Origin: Todiramphus chloris collaris
Taxonomy: Eukaryota; Chordata; Aves; Coraciiformes; Alcedinidae
Assembly (NCBI GenBank): GCA_025345505.1
Contig: JANVCC010000030.1
Location: 3,522,123 to 3,586,122 of the forward strand
Length of the DNA: 64,000 bases
Direction: 5' to 3'
The notes under the pieces are model-generated. The model saw nothing but the letters and a program-made list of their open reading frames with translations. It made no database searches and was not told the origin of the DNA. Made by a program: the position numbers and the translations under genes. Positions 11,001-22,500 of this stretch are shown here, piece by piece. How positions within the stretch are numbered: position 1 is the first letter of the stretch; each line of letters opens with the position of its first letter.

Positions 11001-11720
11001 TAGCCTAAGTCATTGATAGCTCCAGTAAATGAGGGTTTGTATTTCCCGTTTATAAAGCCAGTAGCTTTGATTTTCTTCCACTCGCCCTCGTTTTGTCCCC
11101 TCCTCCTGTCCCCTGTTGTCACTTTGAACTGTGGCTGCACATGGGAACCGAAGGGCTCCCTGCTCTTGTCTCAGCAAAACAATATATGCAAGTGAGATTT
11201 GATGCTCTCCATGTAAATGGCTTATGATTTCTAAAGGAGGATTGTCTAAGGAACGCAGTCCTTGGGAAAGAGACTCCCCCTTTCTCCACATTCCTTCTCC
11301 ACAGTGGTTTCAAGATGAGTCCTGTGAGGGGCTGAGCATTTCCTTCCCGCAGAGGGATGAGGATGCCCCAGCCCTGGAGTGCTCTTGCAATGGCTCATTA
11401 GTGAAAGGAGAGGAAAAGCCTCCAAGGTTGGAAAACACTGATAAGAAGTTTAGTGGGAACTTGGTTATATCTCTCCGCACGCCTGATTTTATTTTGCAAT
11501 GGCAAATCAGAAAACCTTCCTCCCCTTTGAATGTTGCTTTTCCGTGTTAACTTTCTGCAGCGCTTGCCAGAAGTTCAAGGTTGTGTGTTGGTAGGAAATG
11601 ATGGATGATTGCAATCAGACAGGCAGCTCTGGAGTATCCAGATGCATCTTGTGTAGCTGAGAAACGACATTTTTTCCTTCTCTACTTGGTGAGCAAACAG
11701 CAAGTACTACCCTGTGCTCA

Positions 11721-11798
11721 GCTGCAGAGTTACCCCGTGTGCTGCAGAAGGCTTGCCCTTTGCTCTGCTGCAGATCCCCAGCTCTCCTCTGCTGCAGA
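11721..11798. repeat. Degenerate short tandem array of GCTGCAGA words
   Basis: The octamer GCTGCAGA occurs four times at starts 11721, 11741, 11767 and 11791, spaced 20, 26 and 24 bases, with partly similar CTCT/CCC spacers. It looks like an eroded minisatellite with a unit of about 20-26 bases. Confidence 0.5.
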
Positions 11799-13042
11799 AA
11801 CCCTTCTTAGATATTAATGGCTCGGTGCAAACACCACCCTCTCGGCAGGGAGACCTGAGCAGTTGACGTGGTCCCATCCTTCCTACACACCTGCTCGGGT
11901 TGAAAACGGCCCTGGGCTCTGGAGAGCGCGGTAGCCACTTCGTTGGTGCAGCGGGCTGTGAACGACGAGTTGCTCTTCTGAGTGAAGCCCTAGCAGCCTT
12001 GGGTTTAACATCCTCTTGGTTTTGAGCACTGTCACCTCAGCACGGGTGTGTGGATGAGTTTCTCTTCGCGTGAACGCGCGTGTGGTTTTCAGCTCCGGGG
12101 CTCCCGAAACCTTTTGTTAACGGTGTTGGCTCGCTTCCTCTAGCAACAGCAGTTCAGAGCGTTCCTCAGTATAGTTCCTCTATAATCTAAGAAAGAATCA
12201 AAAACGTAATTTAGGTGGCTGACACTTCCCCCTCTTTCTTTTAAAAATTCTCTTTGCTCCTAATTTTGAAACTCGGCAGGAAAAAGCCTGCTGCCAACGG
12301 AGTCATGTGTTTAGTGCATGACAGAAGTGACTGCTTGGGACCATGCCCTTAATCTGCTGGATGGAGACTTTAGGATGCACTGGAGGCCGTAGAGCCTTTG
12401 CCGAGGATGAGATCGCACAGCTTGAATCTAATAAAATGTCTAATAGCCACTGTAGCATGACACAGAAATACAAGAGATCAAAGCTTCAGAGGCATTTATT
12501 TTCATAATTTGTGGGTCAGATCCTTGCAGGACTAATTGGGTGCTGTTTGATGTCCAGGCAACAATAGAAATCTCCCAGTAAATCAGAATAGATTTGCCTT
12601 TTCCTTTCTCTTTCTTGCATAACAATAAAAGCTTAGCATGATTTTGAGATAAGGTGGCAAAAGCAAAGGTGAAGATCTCCTCCCTCCTTCGCTGCCATCT
12701 TTCTTAGATGTGTTACGGTGTGGGCCATATCGCTCATACAGTGACCAAACAACTCTCTTTACCCACTAGCTGGTGGTCCTTCTGATGTTTGTGCTCCAGG
12801 AGTGCTAACCCTGCTGGTTTTTGCTACCACACTTCTGCTCCCCAAAGCATGAACCAAGGTGAAACCAGAGAACGAGCTTGGATGGTGCAGTTCATAGAAT
12901 CTCCACAGTTGTGGCTCGATACTGGTGATACCCAGGTGGTATCTCAGCTCTTTTTTTTCAGGTATCTCAGGTGGTCACCCCCAAAACACAGCAAGTGAGA
13001 TAGACTATGTGCTTTGTGGGGGCATTTACAAAGTTATTTTGT

Positions 13043-13100
13043 AGATATAAAAATAATATATACTCTACATATGTGTATATATGTATGTATAAATACATAT
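13043..13100. repeat. TA-rich simple repeat
   Basis: Dense TATATA, ATATGTATATATGTATGTATA-type sequence without a single clean unit; a decayed TA/TATG microsatellite. Confidence 0.7.
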
Positions 13101-13801
13101 CAAAATAAGTGTGGATCTAACTGCTCCTTCTTGAGTGGAGTAGCACAGCATGGTGGGCTAGTGTCGCTGTGAATGGCACAGACCAAGTCCCCTCTACCTG
13201 GCACACAGACCTTCTTTGAAACACCAGCCAATGTTTTCCAAGCTGCTCACTCACATGGGAGACGTTGAATTAGCCATAAAGCTGTTACCAGATGTGAAGG
13301 CTGGCTGGGATGCATGGGGTGTTGCCTTTAAACTTGTGGGGTTTGTGTTCCGTCCTCCCCCTGAATACTCATGGTAGGTGTTCGTGGGGGGGTTCTTTCG
13401 TGTGTCTGCAGATGCCACCATTCTGGGAGGAAAGAAAGATGGGTGTGTAAGGAAACTGTTCTTGGAGCAAAACCAGAGGCCAAGGCAACAAAATTAAAAG
13501 GGCTTTGAGTGTGTTTTCTGGCTCTGCAGACAGGCTGTCTTCCCTGCAATAAATCCTCAGCCTTTATGTATTGATTAGCTTCAGTAAGTAGCATGATGAC
13601 TCTGCTCTTCCCATTGCTATTCCGTGAGGATCGGTGTGTTGGTGTGGCTGAAGAGGCTGTAACAGCTAAATGGGATTCCAGTAGTGAGAGCAGTTTACAA
13701 ATGCTCTCCAGAGTGAACCCTGCAGCCAGTGTGACTCTGTTTGCTATAAATATAAACACAGAGTGCTCCACAGGTGACTGGGCTGGTAATAGCCCTGTCT
13801 T

Positions 13802-14270
13802 TGTGGTGGGTTGACCCTGGTACGGCACCAGGTGCCCACCAAGCCCTTCTATCACTCCCCCCTGACCCCCTTCAGCACGGCACGCAGGGAGAGAATAAGA
13901 TGCAAAGCAAAGGGCTGTGGGTTATGATAGGTAAGATGTTTTTCTCTACTTCCCGTCCGCAGGCGATGTCGGGCCAAGTCCAGGAAGCAGGGCTCCAGGA
14001 ACACGTAGCAGCCGCTTGGAGGACAAAGCAGAATGCCCCCCATCTTCCTCCTGCCCTCTCCCTTTATAGTTGAGTTGACGTCATATGGTATGGAATATCC
14101 CACTGGTCAGCTCAGGTCGGCTGTATCCTCTCCCCCATCTTGCCCCCCATCCTCTGGTGCCGTGTGAGCACTGGCAGTCGTAACACGGGTGTGTTATCAA
14201 CACCCTCCAGCTCCCAGTGCTGCAGCATGAGGGCTGGGTGGGGAAAAGCAGCTCAGCCAGACCCACTACA
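13802..14270 (-). mobile_element. Solo LTR of an avian endogenous retrovirus, antisense to TNIK
   Basis: Read on the - strand, this 469-bp unit begins TGTAGTGGG at 14270 and ends with GGGTCAACCCACCACA at 13802, giving the canonical TG...CA ends. Inside, in - orientation, are the stretch GGGATATTCCATACCATATG, a perfect CRE palindrome TGACGTCA (14076-14083) and a TATA-like ACTATAAAGG (about 14061-14070). All of these recur in the U3 of a common bird LTR family as I remember it. The flanks are GTCTT (13797-13801) and ATCTT (14271-14275), a 5-bp target duplication with one mismatch. No internal viral genes are present, so it is a recombined solo LTR. The family name is not assigned. Confidence 0.8.
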
Positions 14271-14429
14271 ATCTTCTAATGGGGAAAACCGTGTTTCCCA
14301 AGCCAGCTGCCCTGCAGTGACTGTGCACTGCCCTGGCAAGGGTGCTGTCTTCTCCTGGTTCTCAGGTTGGAGGAGCTCTGATGGGTACGTAGTGTGGGAA
14401 ATGAGTGGAGGGAGTGGGAATGGAGGGGA

Positions 14430-14471
14430 GAGGCTGGAGTCCTGTTGAAAGAGGCTGGAGTCCTGTTGAAG
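14430..14471. repeat. Perfect 21-bp tandem duplication
   Basis: The 21-base unit GAGGCTGGAGTCCTGTTGAA plus one base is repeated directly (14430-14450 and 14451-14471), identical except for the final base. This is a recent-looking local duplication. Confidence 0.9.
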
Positions 14472-14999
14472 TTTCCTATTGAAAGCCCTGTTGGGGCTGC
14501 TTGGCTAGAAAATGGAGAATGCCTGAAAATGCCTCCTTTTCTCTGCCCGCCCTGCTCATGACTCGTAACAGTTTCTTTAGTATTCATGTGTCACTGGGCA
14601 TAGTTCGAAGTGATTTTGCTTGTTGGGCTTTGCCCTCGCCCTTGGAGGCAGTGATGTGGTGTGGCAGCCCAAAGGTAGTTGCGTTTGAGCACCGTGGTGG
14701 CAAGCCCTGGATCCTTGGAAAATCGTCATGGTAAAGTATGAGTGGAGCAGGAAGGTGGCAGGGACAGCAGCTTGTTGTCCCTATGGAGCAGCAGTGAGAG
14801 GAGGGATGGAGACCTGCTTGAGATACTAGATGCCGTAGCTGAAAGCCCACCCAGAAGACTCCCCATGGACATCCCCACAACCTGTAACTTACGCTGTGGT
14901 GGAAAAGCTCTTCCAGAGGCAGTTCGGGCTGTGAGGTGAAATCTTAGGTTGCTCTGGAGACAGCAAATGGAAAGATGGGATGGAGCAGATGTGGAATTA

Positions 15000-15130
15000 G
15001 CATAACAATATACCTTTAATTCAACTTGAAGGAAATAATTGAAGACTAGTTGTCGCTTATGATGATGACCTCTGCCAAGATGACTCATGCTGCAATATAA
15101 TATGAGTCACTTGTTAATGATGGCCTGTTA
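15000..15130. promoter_or_regulatory. Candidate enhancer with paired AP-1-like sites
   Basis: An AT-rich stretch contains TGACTCA at 15081-15087 and TGAGTCA at 15103-15109, oppositely oriented and 22 bases apart start to start, about two helical turns. The surrounding nine-base arms ATGACTCAT and ATGAGTCAC match at 8 of 9 as an inverted repeat. AP-1/NF-E2/BACH-type factors bind such cores. Function is inferred. Confidence 0.35.
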
Positions 15131-18049
15131 AGGAGAAAGTGCCAAATCCTGGTAACTTCTTCATTGTATGGTATAAAAGCCAGGATGAAGAAGGGTGTTC
15201 AGGATATTGTTGCCTAAAAATAGCTGATACTTAAGAGTGCTGAAACACCTTAACTTGTCTCTGGCGACTCTAGCATGGAAAGGCAAAGGCCCTGAGCAGA
15301 AACACAACTTCTCTGGCCTTGGTTTAAAGAGCCATGCAAAACGCTTTGTACCTCTCCTCCCCCGCTGTCTGCGTTGAGTAAGCGATGTTGGCTGAGGGTG
15401 AGGACCCTGAGAGCTCTGCCCAAGTGCCTGCTGGTGGGAGGGAGGTGGGTCAGTGCTAAGTTGTGCAGTGAGTGTGGAAAGCCGTAGCCACTTTTGCAAA
15501 GGCTGCCACAGAAGGGCTTGGTGTAGGGAGGGAGATCTCGGAGATGGAGAGTGGGAAGTTGGGAACAAGATCCTCCATGGGAAGGTCTCTAGGGTGCCAG
15601 TGATGGGGAGCCCTGGGCTGCAGACCTGCAGTTAGTGGAGCCTGGGGGTTGGGGAGAGGGAGGTAAAGAGCTAACAGCCTGTGGCTGTGCTGTCCCCTGC
15701 AGCGAGGGCTTTGCCAGACACCATCTCTCTGTGAACTTGCCTCTGACATCTGCCAGATAGGTGCAAGATGAGGAGTTTTTTATGGCTATAAGGAACCTGT
15801 GGTGCTCCTGTAGCAATTGACTTAATCACTTACTTGTTAATCATCTACCAGCTGTCTTAAAACACTTCCTTGTATTGAACTAGGGTTCTTCTTCAGTCAG
15901 GGAGGTTTTGCAGTCCACAGAAGAAAGCAAGGGCCTGGTGCGAAGGCGCTTTTGATCAAGGGGCAGGAGCTCACCAAGAGTGATGGGTTGAGTAGTTCCT
16001 GTCCTCAGCCAAACAAGCTCTTCTCTGCCCTTTCATGCATGTAGCAGGGGGGGGCAAGAGAAAGGTATGATGGAGGGGCACCTTGCTCCTGGGAAAGGGT
16101 TTCTAACTTGTCAAAAGCCTGATGATTTTGTCTGCAGTCATGAAATCCTGTGAAGTCCTAACACCAAATATTAACTTGGGAGGGGAGTAATTTTTCCCAA
16201 GGTCTTATAGTTGTAGAGAAGCATGGATAAAAGGCCTTCCTTAAAGATCTTAATTCAAAGGGCAAATAGAAGACTCCAATGGCTTTATGGAAAACTCAGA
16301 AGAAAAAATGTCTACAGGTATGTGAAACCTTTCCTTCTTTCTTCCCCAAATGGTGCACTACAACAGCTGGAGATCCCAGGGATGCTTCTGCCACATTTTC
16401 ATTTTATGGGTGAGAAGCTGTCTATGTCCTCCATCCCTCACCTCTGCCACCTGCTTAAAGGTGTATTTTGCTCTCCAGACCATGCCTATTTGCAGTCCAG
16501 GCCAGACTACCAGATCTGCTGTCTTACTCAGTACCAATGTGGTCCTCAAGGAGATAGGAGGGTGATTGTGAGGGGCCGTGGAGGAAGGTTGAGGCTTGAG
16601 GAGATGAAGAGTGGACCCAAAGGAGAAAAGCTTTGCACCTAGATGTTGCTGTCAAGGCAATCTGAAGCAACCAAAGGACATTGAGCGTACAAGTGGTTGC
16701 ATTGCAGAAAATTGATGGGTAGTACCTTAGGAATACATCTCTCTGAGAAGTGGAGGAGCATTTCTTCCTGAAAAGAAACTGCCAGCGCAGTGGGACCCAG
16801 ATCTTCCATATATCTTTTTGTCTTGCTCCTTTGATAATTATCATCCTTTTCTTTATCAAGTTGCTACCATTAGCATAGTGGTTCTGCTGCTGTGCCAGCT
16901 CTTGGGAGCTCTCATCGCACCTCTCTTCCCAACCTTGACAGCTTCAGCACCAGAGGAGACCCATAGTACGAAGGAGTTTTGCTCTTTGGTAGAGTGAACC
17001 AGTGCTGTTGGTTTTCACTCTACAGTTGGTTCCTGGGTGCCAGTTCCTCCTGGGATGATTTTCAGACTGGCCCTTAGACGTGGAAGTGCCCTAAGAGGTC
17101 CACAATTTCTTTGCTGTGAGTGCAGTTGGAGTTGCTGCATTGAGGTAGACCACTGCAGGCTGTAGGATGGCTGGGCTGCCTCTCCATCATGACTTCTTAC
17201 ACATGTTCAGGCCTGGGAAGGCCAAATCTCCTTTATGTGGAGACCTGTGCTCCCAAGGTGTACCAGCAGACGTTCTCTGAGAAGTGGGAGGAGCAGAAGA
17301 ATTATACTTTTAGGACACCTTATAGGAGGACAGACCATACCCCTAGAATACCTGGAGCATTGTGGTTGACAAGGGAGGTGGGGCATCAGTTCAAAGCTGG
17401 AGTTGCTTTCTCAAGCCCCTTTCACAATAAGTTGTGGTTTGGCTTTCGCAGGTTGACGTGACCTTTTCCTTGCTGCTGGTGTAACACGAAGTGCCTGTGC
17501 AGGGGAAGTGTCCTCGAGAGAAGATGGCAAGAGCCCTGCTCATTATCAGAAATGAGTAAAACTGCTCCAAGCTAATCTTGCTGCCTAAAAATAGAAGTGG
17601 TGGTAGGGGGAGGGACTGTCTTCTGTGTTCGTTTGCCCTTGATTTCCCTGACATGTTGCTGCTCTATATTATGTGTCTTGTCAGGGAGACTCTGTGTCCT
17701 GGTCACAGTGGAGCAAATCACAAGAGCACGTGCTCAGGTCAAAACCCATCGGGGAGGGAGGCTGCGAAGCTTGTTCAGGGTCTAGTAGTTAACTGGCAAA
17801 GTGCAGTTACTCAGGTTTATTCCCTTGTTCTCCTGCTCCTTGCAGGTTCACAGCCTCTCCCTTGGTGGGATCTTGAAGCCTCCCTTGGGGCAGCAGGTCT
17901 GAAGAAGCGGTGTGACTGGTGCAAGGCTGTGGGGTGGGATGGATCCCTGGTGCTTTGAGGGAGAAGGAGGGATCTGTCATGTGTGCACCTCACCGGAGGG
18001 AGTCATGCTTCAGTTGAAGGTTGCAGCATCTACTTAGCAGTTAAGGAAG

Positions 18050-18320
18050 GGAAAAAAAATAATTCAAAAATCACTTATTAGATTTAATTACTGTGTTATT
18101 GTTATTCAGCATTTAAACATCAAGTTTCATAACTGCTATGTAATATCAGCATTGATGTTCTTTGTCAGTTTAATGCAAGCAGCTCACCTTGTGATCATGA
18201 AATACTGAAATATACTTTCTAATGCTCACCGTCTGTTCCTCAATGAGTCCATAAACCCTCTTCTGCTTTCCATTAATTATGGAACAATAGGACATTTTTC
18301 TCTTCTCTTTTAGAAGGAGC
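18050..18320. promoter_or_regulatory. Candidate conserved non-coding element with homeobox and SOX cores
   Basis: An AT-rich, non-repetitive stretch. Near its 3' side CATTAATTATGGAACAATAG (18271-18290) puts a TAATTA homeodomain core next to an AACAAT SOX core (18283-18288). This arrangement is common in developmental enhancers. No alignment was available, so conservation is a guess. Confidence 0.28.
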
Positions 18321-18767
18321 TGAGCCTTTTTTTTTTTTTTTTTTCTTCCTTTTCTCCCCCTTTAAATTCTTGTCCCAGCCGCTCCTCTGAGCATTTTCTA
18401 TGTCATGTGGCTAGACAAGAGTGGACATAGCTTCTGTCCTTCACTTCACTGCCTTTAGCTGCTCGGGGGAAGGAGGAGGTTTGTGGATCCATCTAGGAGC
18501 AAAGGTCTCGCTGTACTGGAGCTGTCCCAGCTGGTGCAGTGGCTATTGCTGGCACTGCTGTGGTTTATATGTCATTTACCTACAAGGTTATCTGAGGCAA
18601 CTGGGAAAGATGAGAACAGGTCAGGGTGGGGTGACTTCCCTTGCTCCCCAAAAGAGCTGAAATATTACCTTGCTTGTTGATACTCAGTTGTTTTCCAACT
18701 GGAATTGTCTGTTAACACCGGAAGAAGCCCTTCCTGTGTCTCAGCAGCAGCACTTGGCGAGTCCCCC

Positions 18768-19554
18768 TGTTCTGGTTTGAGTGAGAACAGAACTAATTCT
18801 GTTCAGAGATTTTTCTTTCCAGCTCGGTTCCCCTAACTCAGTGCCCTGTCTGCAGTCAGCAGCTGTTGGCACAGACAGTGTCTGCTGCTGGCAGTGGTAC
18901 CAGCCCATGGGTAGAGTCAGTACCAAGGGTCTGGGTGCAGACCAAGGGCACTGCTGGATCCTGTGCACCACATCGGGGGTGCAGAAAGTACAAGGAGACA
19001 CCTGCAGGGAGGAGTGGACAGGAGAAGTGACCCCCAACTGACCAGCGAGGGATTCCAGCCCATATACATCATATTCAGTATAAAGCTGAGGGATTACCAG
19101 GGTCTTGTCCCTCTGGGCCTGCTTTGGTGGCTTTGCCCAGCTTTGTTCAGGTCCTCTTCTGATTTCTTCCTTAGAGCATCCGAGGAGGCCTCTGTCCGTT
19201 CTGCTTCAATCCCAGTCGGTGTGCTCCTGAATCCGGTACCAGCTCCTGAATACAGCTCCAGTCTGTTGTGGGGCCCAGTCTGGGACTCCCCCAGTGTCTG
19301 CTCCACAGCATCAGTGGTGATGGTGACGTAATTGCAATTGGTTGCCATCAATAATGGTTTTATATATGTTTGTATATATTCCATTTAAAAAAATTATTAT
19401 TATTATTTTCATTAAAGCTGTTCTAGTTTCCTTTTCTAATAACTCAGTCTCTCTCCCTTATCCTCTTTCTCTTCCCCTTTGGGGAGGGAGGGGGTTAACA
19501 GAGAGCATCTGTTAGAGGTCTAAGGCCACCCTGACCCTAAACTGTGAAACCCCA
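18768..19554 (+). mobile_element. Degraded solo LTR of an avian endogenous retrovirus, sense to TNIK
   Basis: It opens with TGTTCTGGTTTGAGTGAGAA, the familiar start of a widespread bird LTR family. A U3-like segment follows, with CCCCCAACTGACCAGCGAGG (19030-19049) and a TATA box TATAAAG (19079-19085). A poly-A signal ATTAAA lies at 19411-19416, followed by GTTCTAG, a pyrimidine-rich tract and a G-rich block (about 19480-19496). It appears to end near AACTGTGAAACCCCA. An ATT trinucleotide run near 19393-19408 is inserted before the poly-A signal. No viral coding sequence and no clear target duplication are visible, so the right border is approximate. It is more diverged than the LTR at 13802. 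Confidence 0.65.
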
Positions 19555-22500
19555 AAGGCTGCAGAGCCCAGGCAAAGCAGAGCAGGAGCTGTGCTCTGAG
19601 TGACGCCCTGGGCCCTGCGCTCCAGCCTTATCCACCACACCATCTGGGCTGGGTCTGGGTTTTCCCCACCTCCATCCACATCCAGCTTTTGTAGGACAGT
19701 AAGAGTAGAATGCTGGTTTTCCTTCTGCTCAGTCCAGTTCTGCCACTCGGTGGTATCCAGAGCAAGGGTGGGAAAGGGGAGGTGGTTGTGTTCGTGGCGG
19801 TGTTGCCTGTGGGGTAATTCTGCAGGTGACTAGCTAGAGGTGGTGTGGCCTCTCCATACTTTGTTGGAAGAATCTTGCCTGATTTCCTTGACCTACAGAA
19901 ACCTAGAATTTAATTTTTTCCTCTGACCTTTCTCAAGTAGAAAGAAACTGTTGGGGTTTTTTTTGCTTCCCTGCAGAAGGAAGGAATGAAAACATGTCTG
20001 TAAGCACAGATGTGGGGCGTCCAGGATGGGGTTGGGTTTGCCTGAATCCCCGCAGAGGACCTGTCTGCAGGCTCCCTGGCCAGTGCTGCCTCTCCACGCT
20101 TTCATACTTTGCTTTACATACCAGCCGGAGATGCGGGACTCTTTTCAGATGCTAATGAGGAATTTATAGATAAGATCTCCTGTGAGGAAAGGAATGCTGG
20201 GATGGTCTCATAGCAGGGAAATCAAGGTGAGGAGGGGTCAAGCATCTTCCCTTGATTCACTTACAAGTGATGCAGCCCTGGCAGAGTTGAGATTAGAAGT
20301 CAAACCCTCTGGCCTCTCATCCTGCGCTGTAGTATTAAGCTACGCTCTCCTAAGATTAGATAACTTGTATTTTTGGTGTCTGCAAGACTTGAGCAAATTC
20401 CTTTGAATAAATGCTTTTCTTGTATACTTGCCAACACAGTGAGGTTTAGGATGTGAGGGGAGGAAAATAACTTTCAGGTGTCAGTTTTCAGGGGGGAAAT
20501 CAGATGGGGAGATAACACCCAACAGGTTGGAGTTCTTGGAAGGACTCAGGGCTGAGGATTGCATCTTTCACCTCTGGTTTAGAGTAAGTGGTGTGGGGAA
20601 GTCAAGGTGTGACTGTGCTACCAGCTGCCTGGCACCAGTTTCAGTGTTGCTGAACAATCTGGATCCCTGGCAACTGTGAGACGTAGTGCTGGAGTTTGGG
20701 CCCTGGGATAGATGCTAAAGGTAACAGGGTTAACTGTAGGCATAAATGTTGGGGTTCTTGATGGATCCAGTTGCAGAACTCTGAATTTCCTTGTGGTGTA
20801 AGTTGTGGTATCATGGTACTCGGTGTCACCCTGACTGAAAAGTCTTGTCCTGGCTTCAGAGCACTTGCAGCCTAGGGAAGCACTGGGAGCTGAACTGGTT
20901 TCCCACTGTAATGAAATATTCCTTTCCAATACATCAGATCTTCAGAGAAGGAGAGGATTACAAGGGCGTCTTGGCCTTGTAGTAATTTGTCTTCCTTGCT
21001 GTAGCTTAGGGCTGTAAGGTGGACTGGAGCTCAGCTTATTGTTGACTTACAATAAAACTGCTGTCGTTGCCCTTCCCGCTGATCAGGAGAGACAGTGGTG
21101 GGCCAGCTGGGTCTGCTGGGTGCTACAGGCAGCTGTCTGAGGATTTAGGGTGGCCTGGCAGAGTTTGTGGCCCTCTCTATTTTACTTTCTGAGACAGCAT
21201 GTCGTTGCTGAAACTCTTGCATGGGTTTGATTGCTGGTTATGAGCCCCCTTATCTGCTTCTATAGCCGTTAGGTCTTTGTCTTGCTCATGTGGGGAGCTC
21301 TAAGTTACTTCATCCAATGAAGCTTTTCTTATCAGCTCTGCCATTTATTGTGCAGAACTCAAATTATTCTAGGAACTATAAAAAAGGAGATGGAGCCTGG
21401 GAGTTACAGCTGAGAGGCTGTGTTCCTTCCCCGCCCCCCCAGACCAGTGAGATGTCAATGGAAAGTATGAATCTCTCCACATGTCAAGCTGGGGCTGAGT
21501 TACTGGTGTGGAGAAAGAAGCACATGTCCTGAGATTTCTTCCCCTTCCTTGTTTTGTGCAGCATCATCAAAATGCTCCTTTTGGCCTTTTCAACTCATCA
21601 GCCTGCTTGTGGAATATTTAGAAAAGCTTGGTCTGAGTTTGCATTGCTGTCAGTGGGTTGCATCCTTTTGGAGAGGCTTTGATCTTGCTTACTCCGTGCT
21701 GAGTAATTTACACTCCTCTCACATGAGCAGCAGCTTCAATGGATCTGCTGCCCTCTGAGAGTCTGGCCCTTGCAAGCTCTCTCAGTTTCTCCTAATGGTA
21801 AGCATTTAAATAGTATTAAAGCTGCTTATCTGAGCCTCCTGCTTTTTTAGACTCATCAACACCTCTGCAAAGGAAGTGTAAAACTCTAGTAGCTGGTGGC
21901 ACTTTGCAATGGTTTGAATGGTTACCGGGAACATTGTGGTGAGCTTCCAGTGCTGCTGAGGGTGTTTAGGAAGGGTGCTGGTGGTGGCTGCAGTGCCCGT
22001 AGGCAGAGAGCCGCTGCTCCCGTCCATGGTGGAAATCGCCCTTGGGAAGGTGGTGTTCCACCTCAGCTGGCTGTCAGGGCTTCCTTCTGGGTATGAGATC
22101 AGGCACCTCATGATTTTATTGGTGGTTGTTGTTGTTCTTGGTTTTTTGTGGGTTTTTTTGTTTTGTTTTGGTTTTCATTTTTTTTGTCTCCTTTTCCTCT
22201 CTAATTCCCCAGGTGTCAGAAGTGCCCATCATGCCACGTTTGCTCTTTCTAGTTTAATGGCACATTTCAAGTGATGTTAGCAATTTATTTTTAAAGGACT
22301 TGTGCTGTTCTGTTACCTTTCCAAGGAGACATTGATGTTCAAGGGTGATACCATCATGAAGTCATCAAAAAAGAAAGGGAAAAAAGCTTTGTTCTTCACC
22401 TTGAACGTTGTCCTGTGCAGTGTCAGTGCCACAGTGGTTTGATCTTCCTCGTGGACACTCTTGCTCTTGGTTGCTCTTGCTCTTCTCTGTTACTTGGTCT

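Larger units (their letters stand above)
8091..13801. other. Intron 1: no gene seen; short repeats and a CpG patch
   Basis: Intronic sequence. Notable items are a T-rich tract at about 9764-9800, four GCTGCAGA words at 11721, 11741, 11767 and 11791, a CpG-richer patch at about 11820-12180, and a TA-rich microsatellite-like stretch at about 13043-13100. No coding exon was found. Confidence 0.6.
14472..18767. other. Intron 1: no gene seen
   Basis: Intronic sequence between the two LTRs. It holds two AT-rich candidate regulatory stretches (about 15000-15130 and 18050-18320, listed separately), a small hairpin at 16990-17022 with 9-bp arms TAGAGTGAA/TTCACTCTA, and a T-run at about 18327-18345. 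No coding exon was found. Confidence 0.6.

Noticed and set aside
16990-17022. Small hairpin TAGAGTGAA/TTCACTCTA as a microRNA precursor
   Set aside because: The arms are only 9 bp with a short loop, far below the roughly 30-bp stem of a pri-miRNA.
18297-18315. TTTTCTCTTCTCTTTTAG followed by AAGGAGCTGAG as an exon start
   Set aside because: Good acceptor appearance, but the following sequence runs at once into poly-T and gives no plausible exon or donor.
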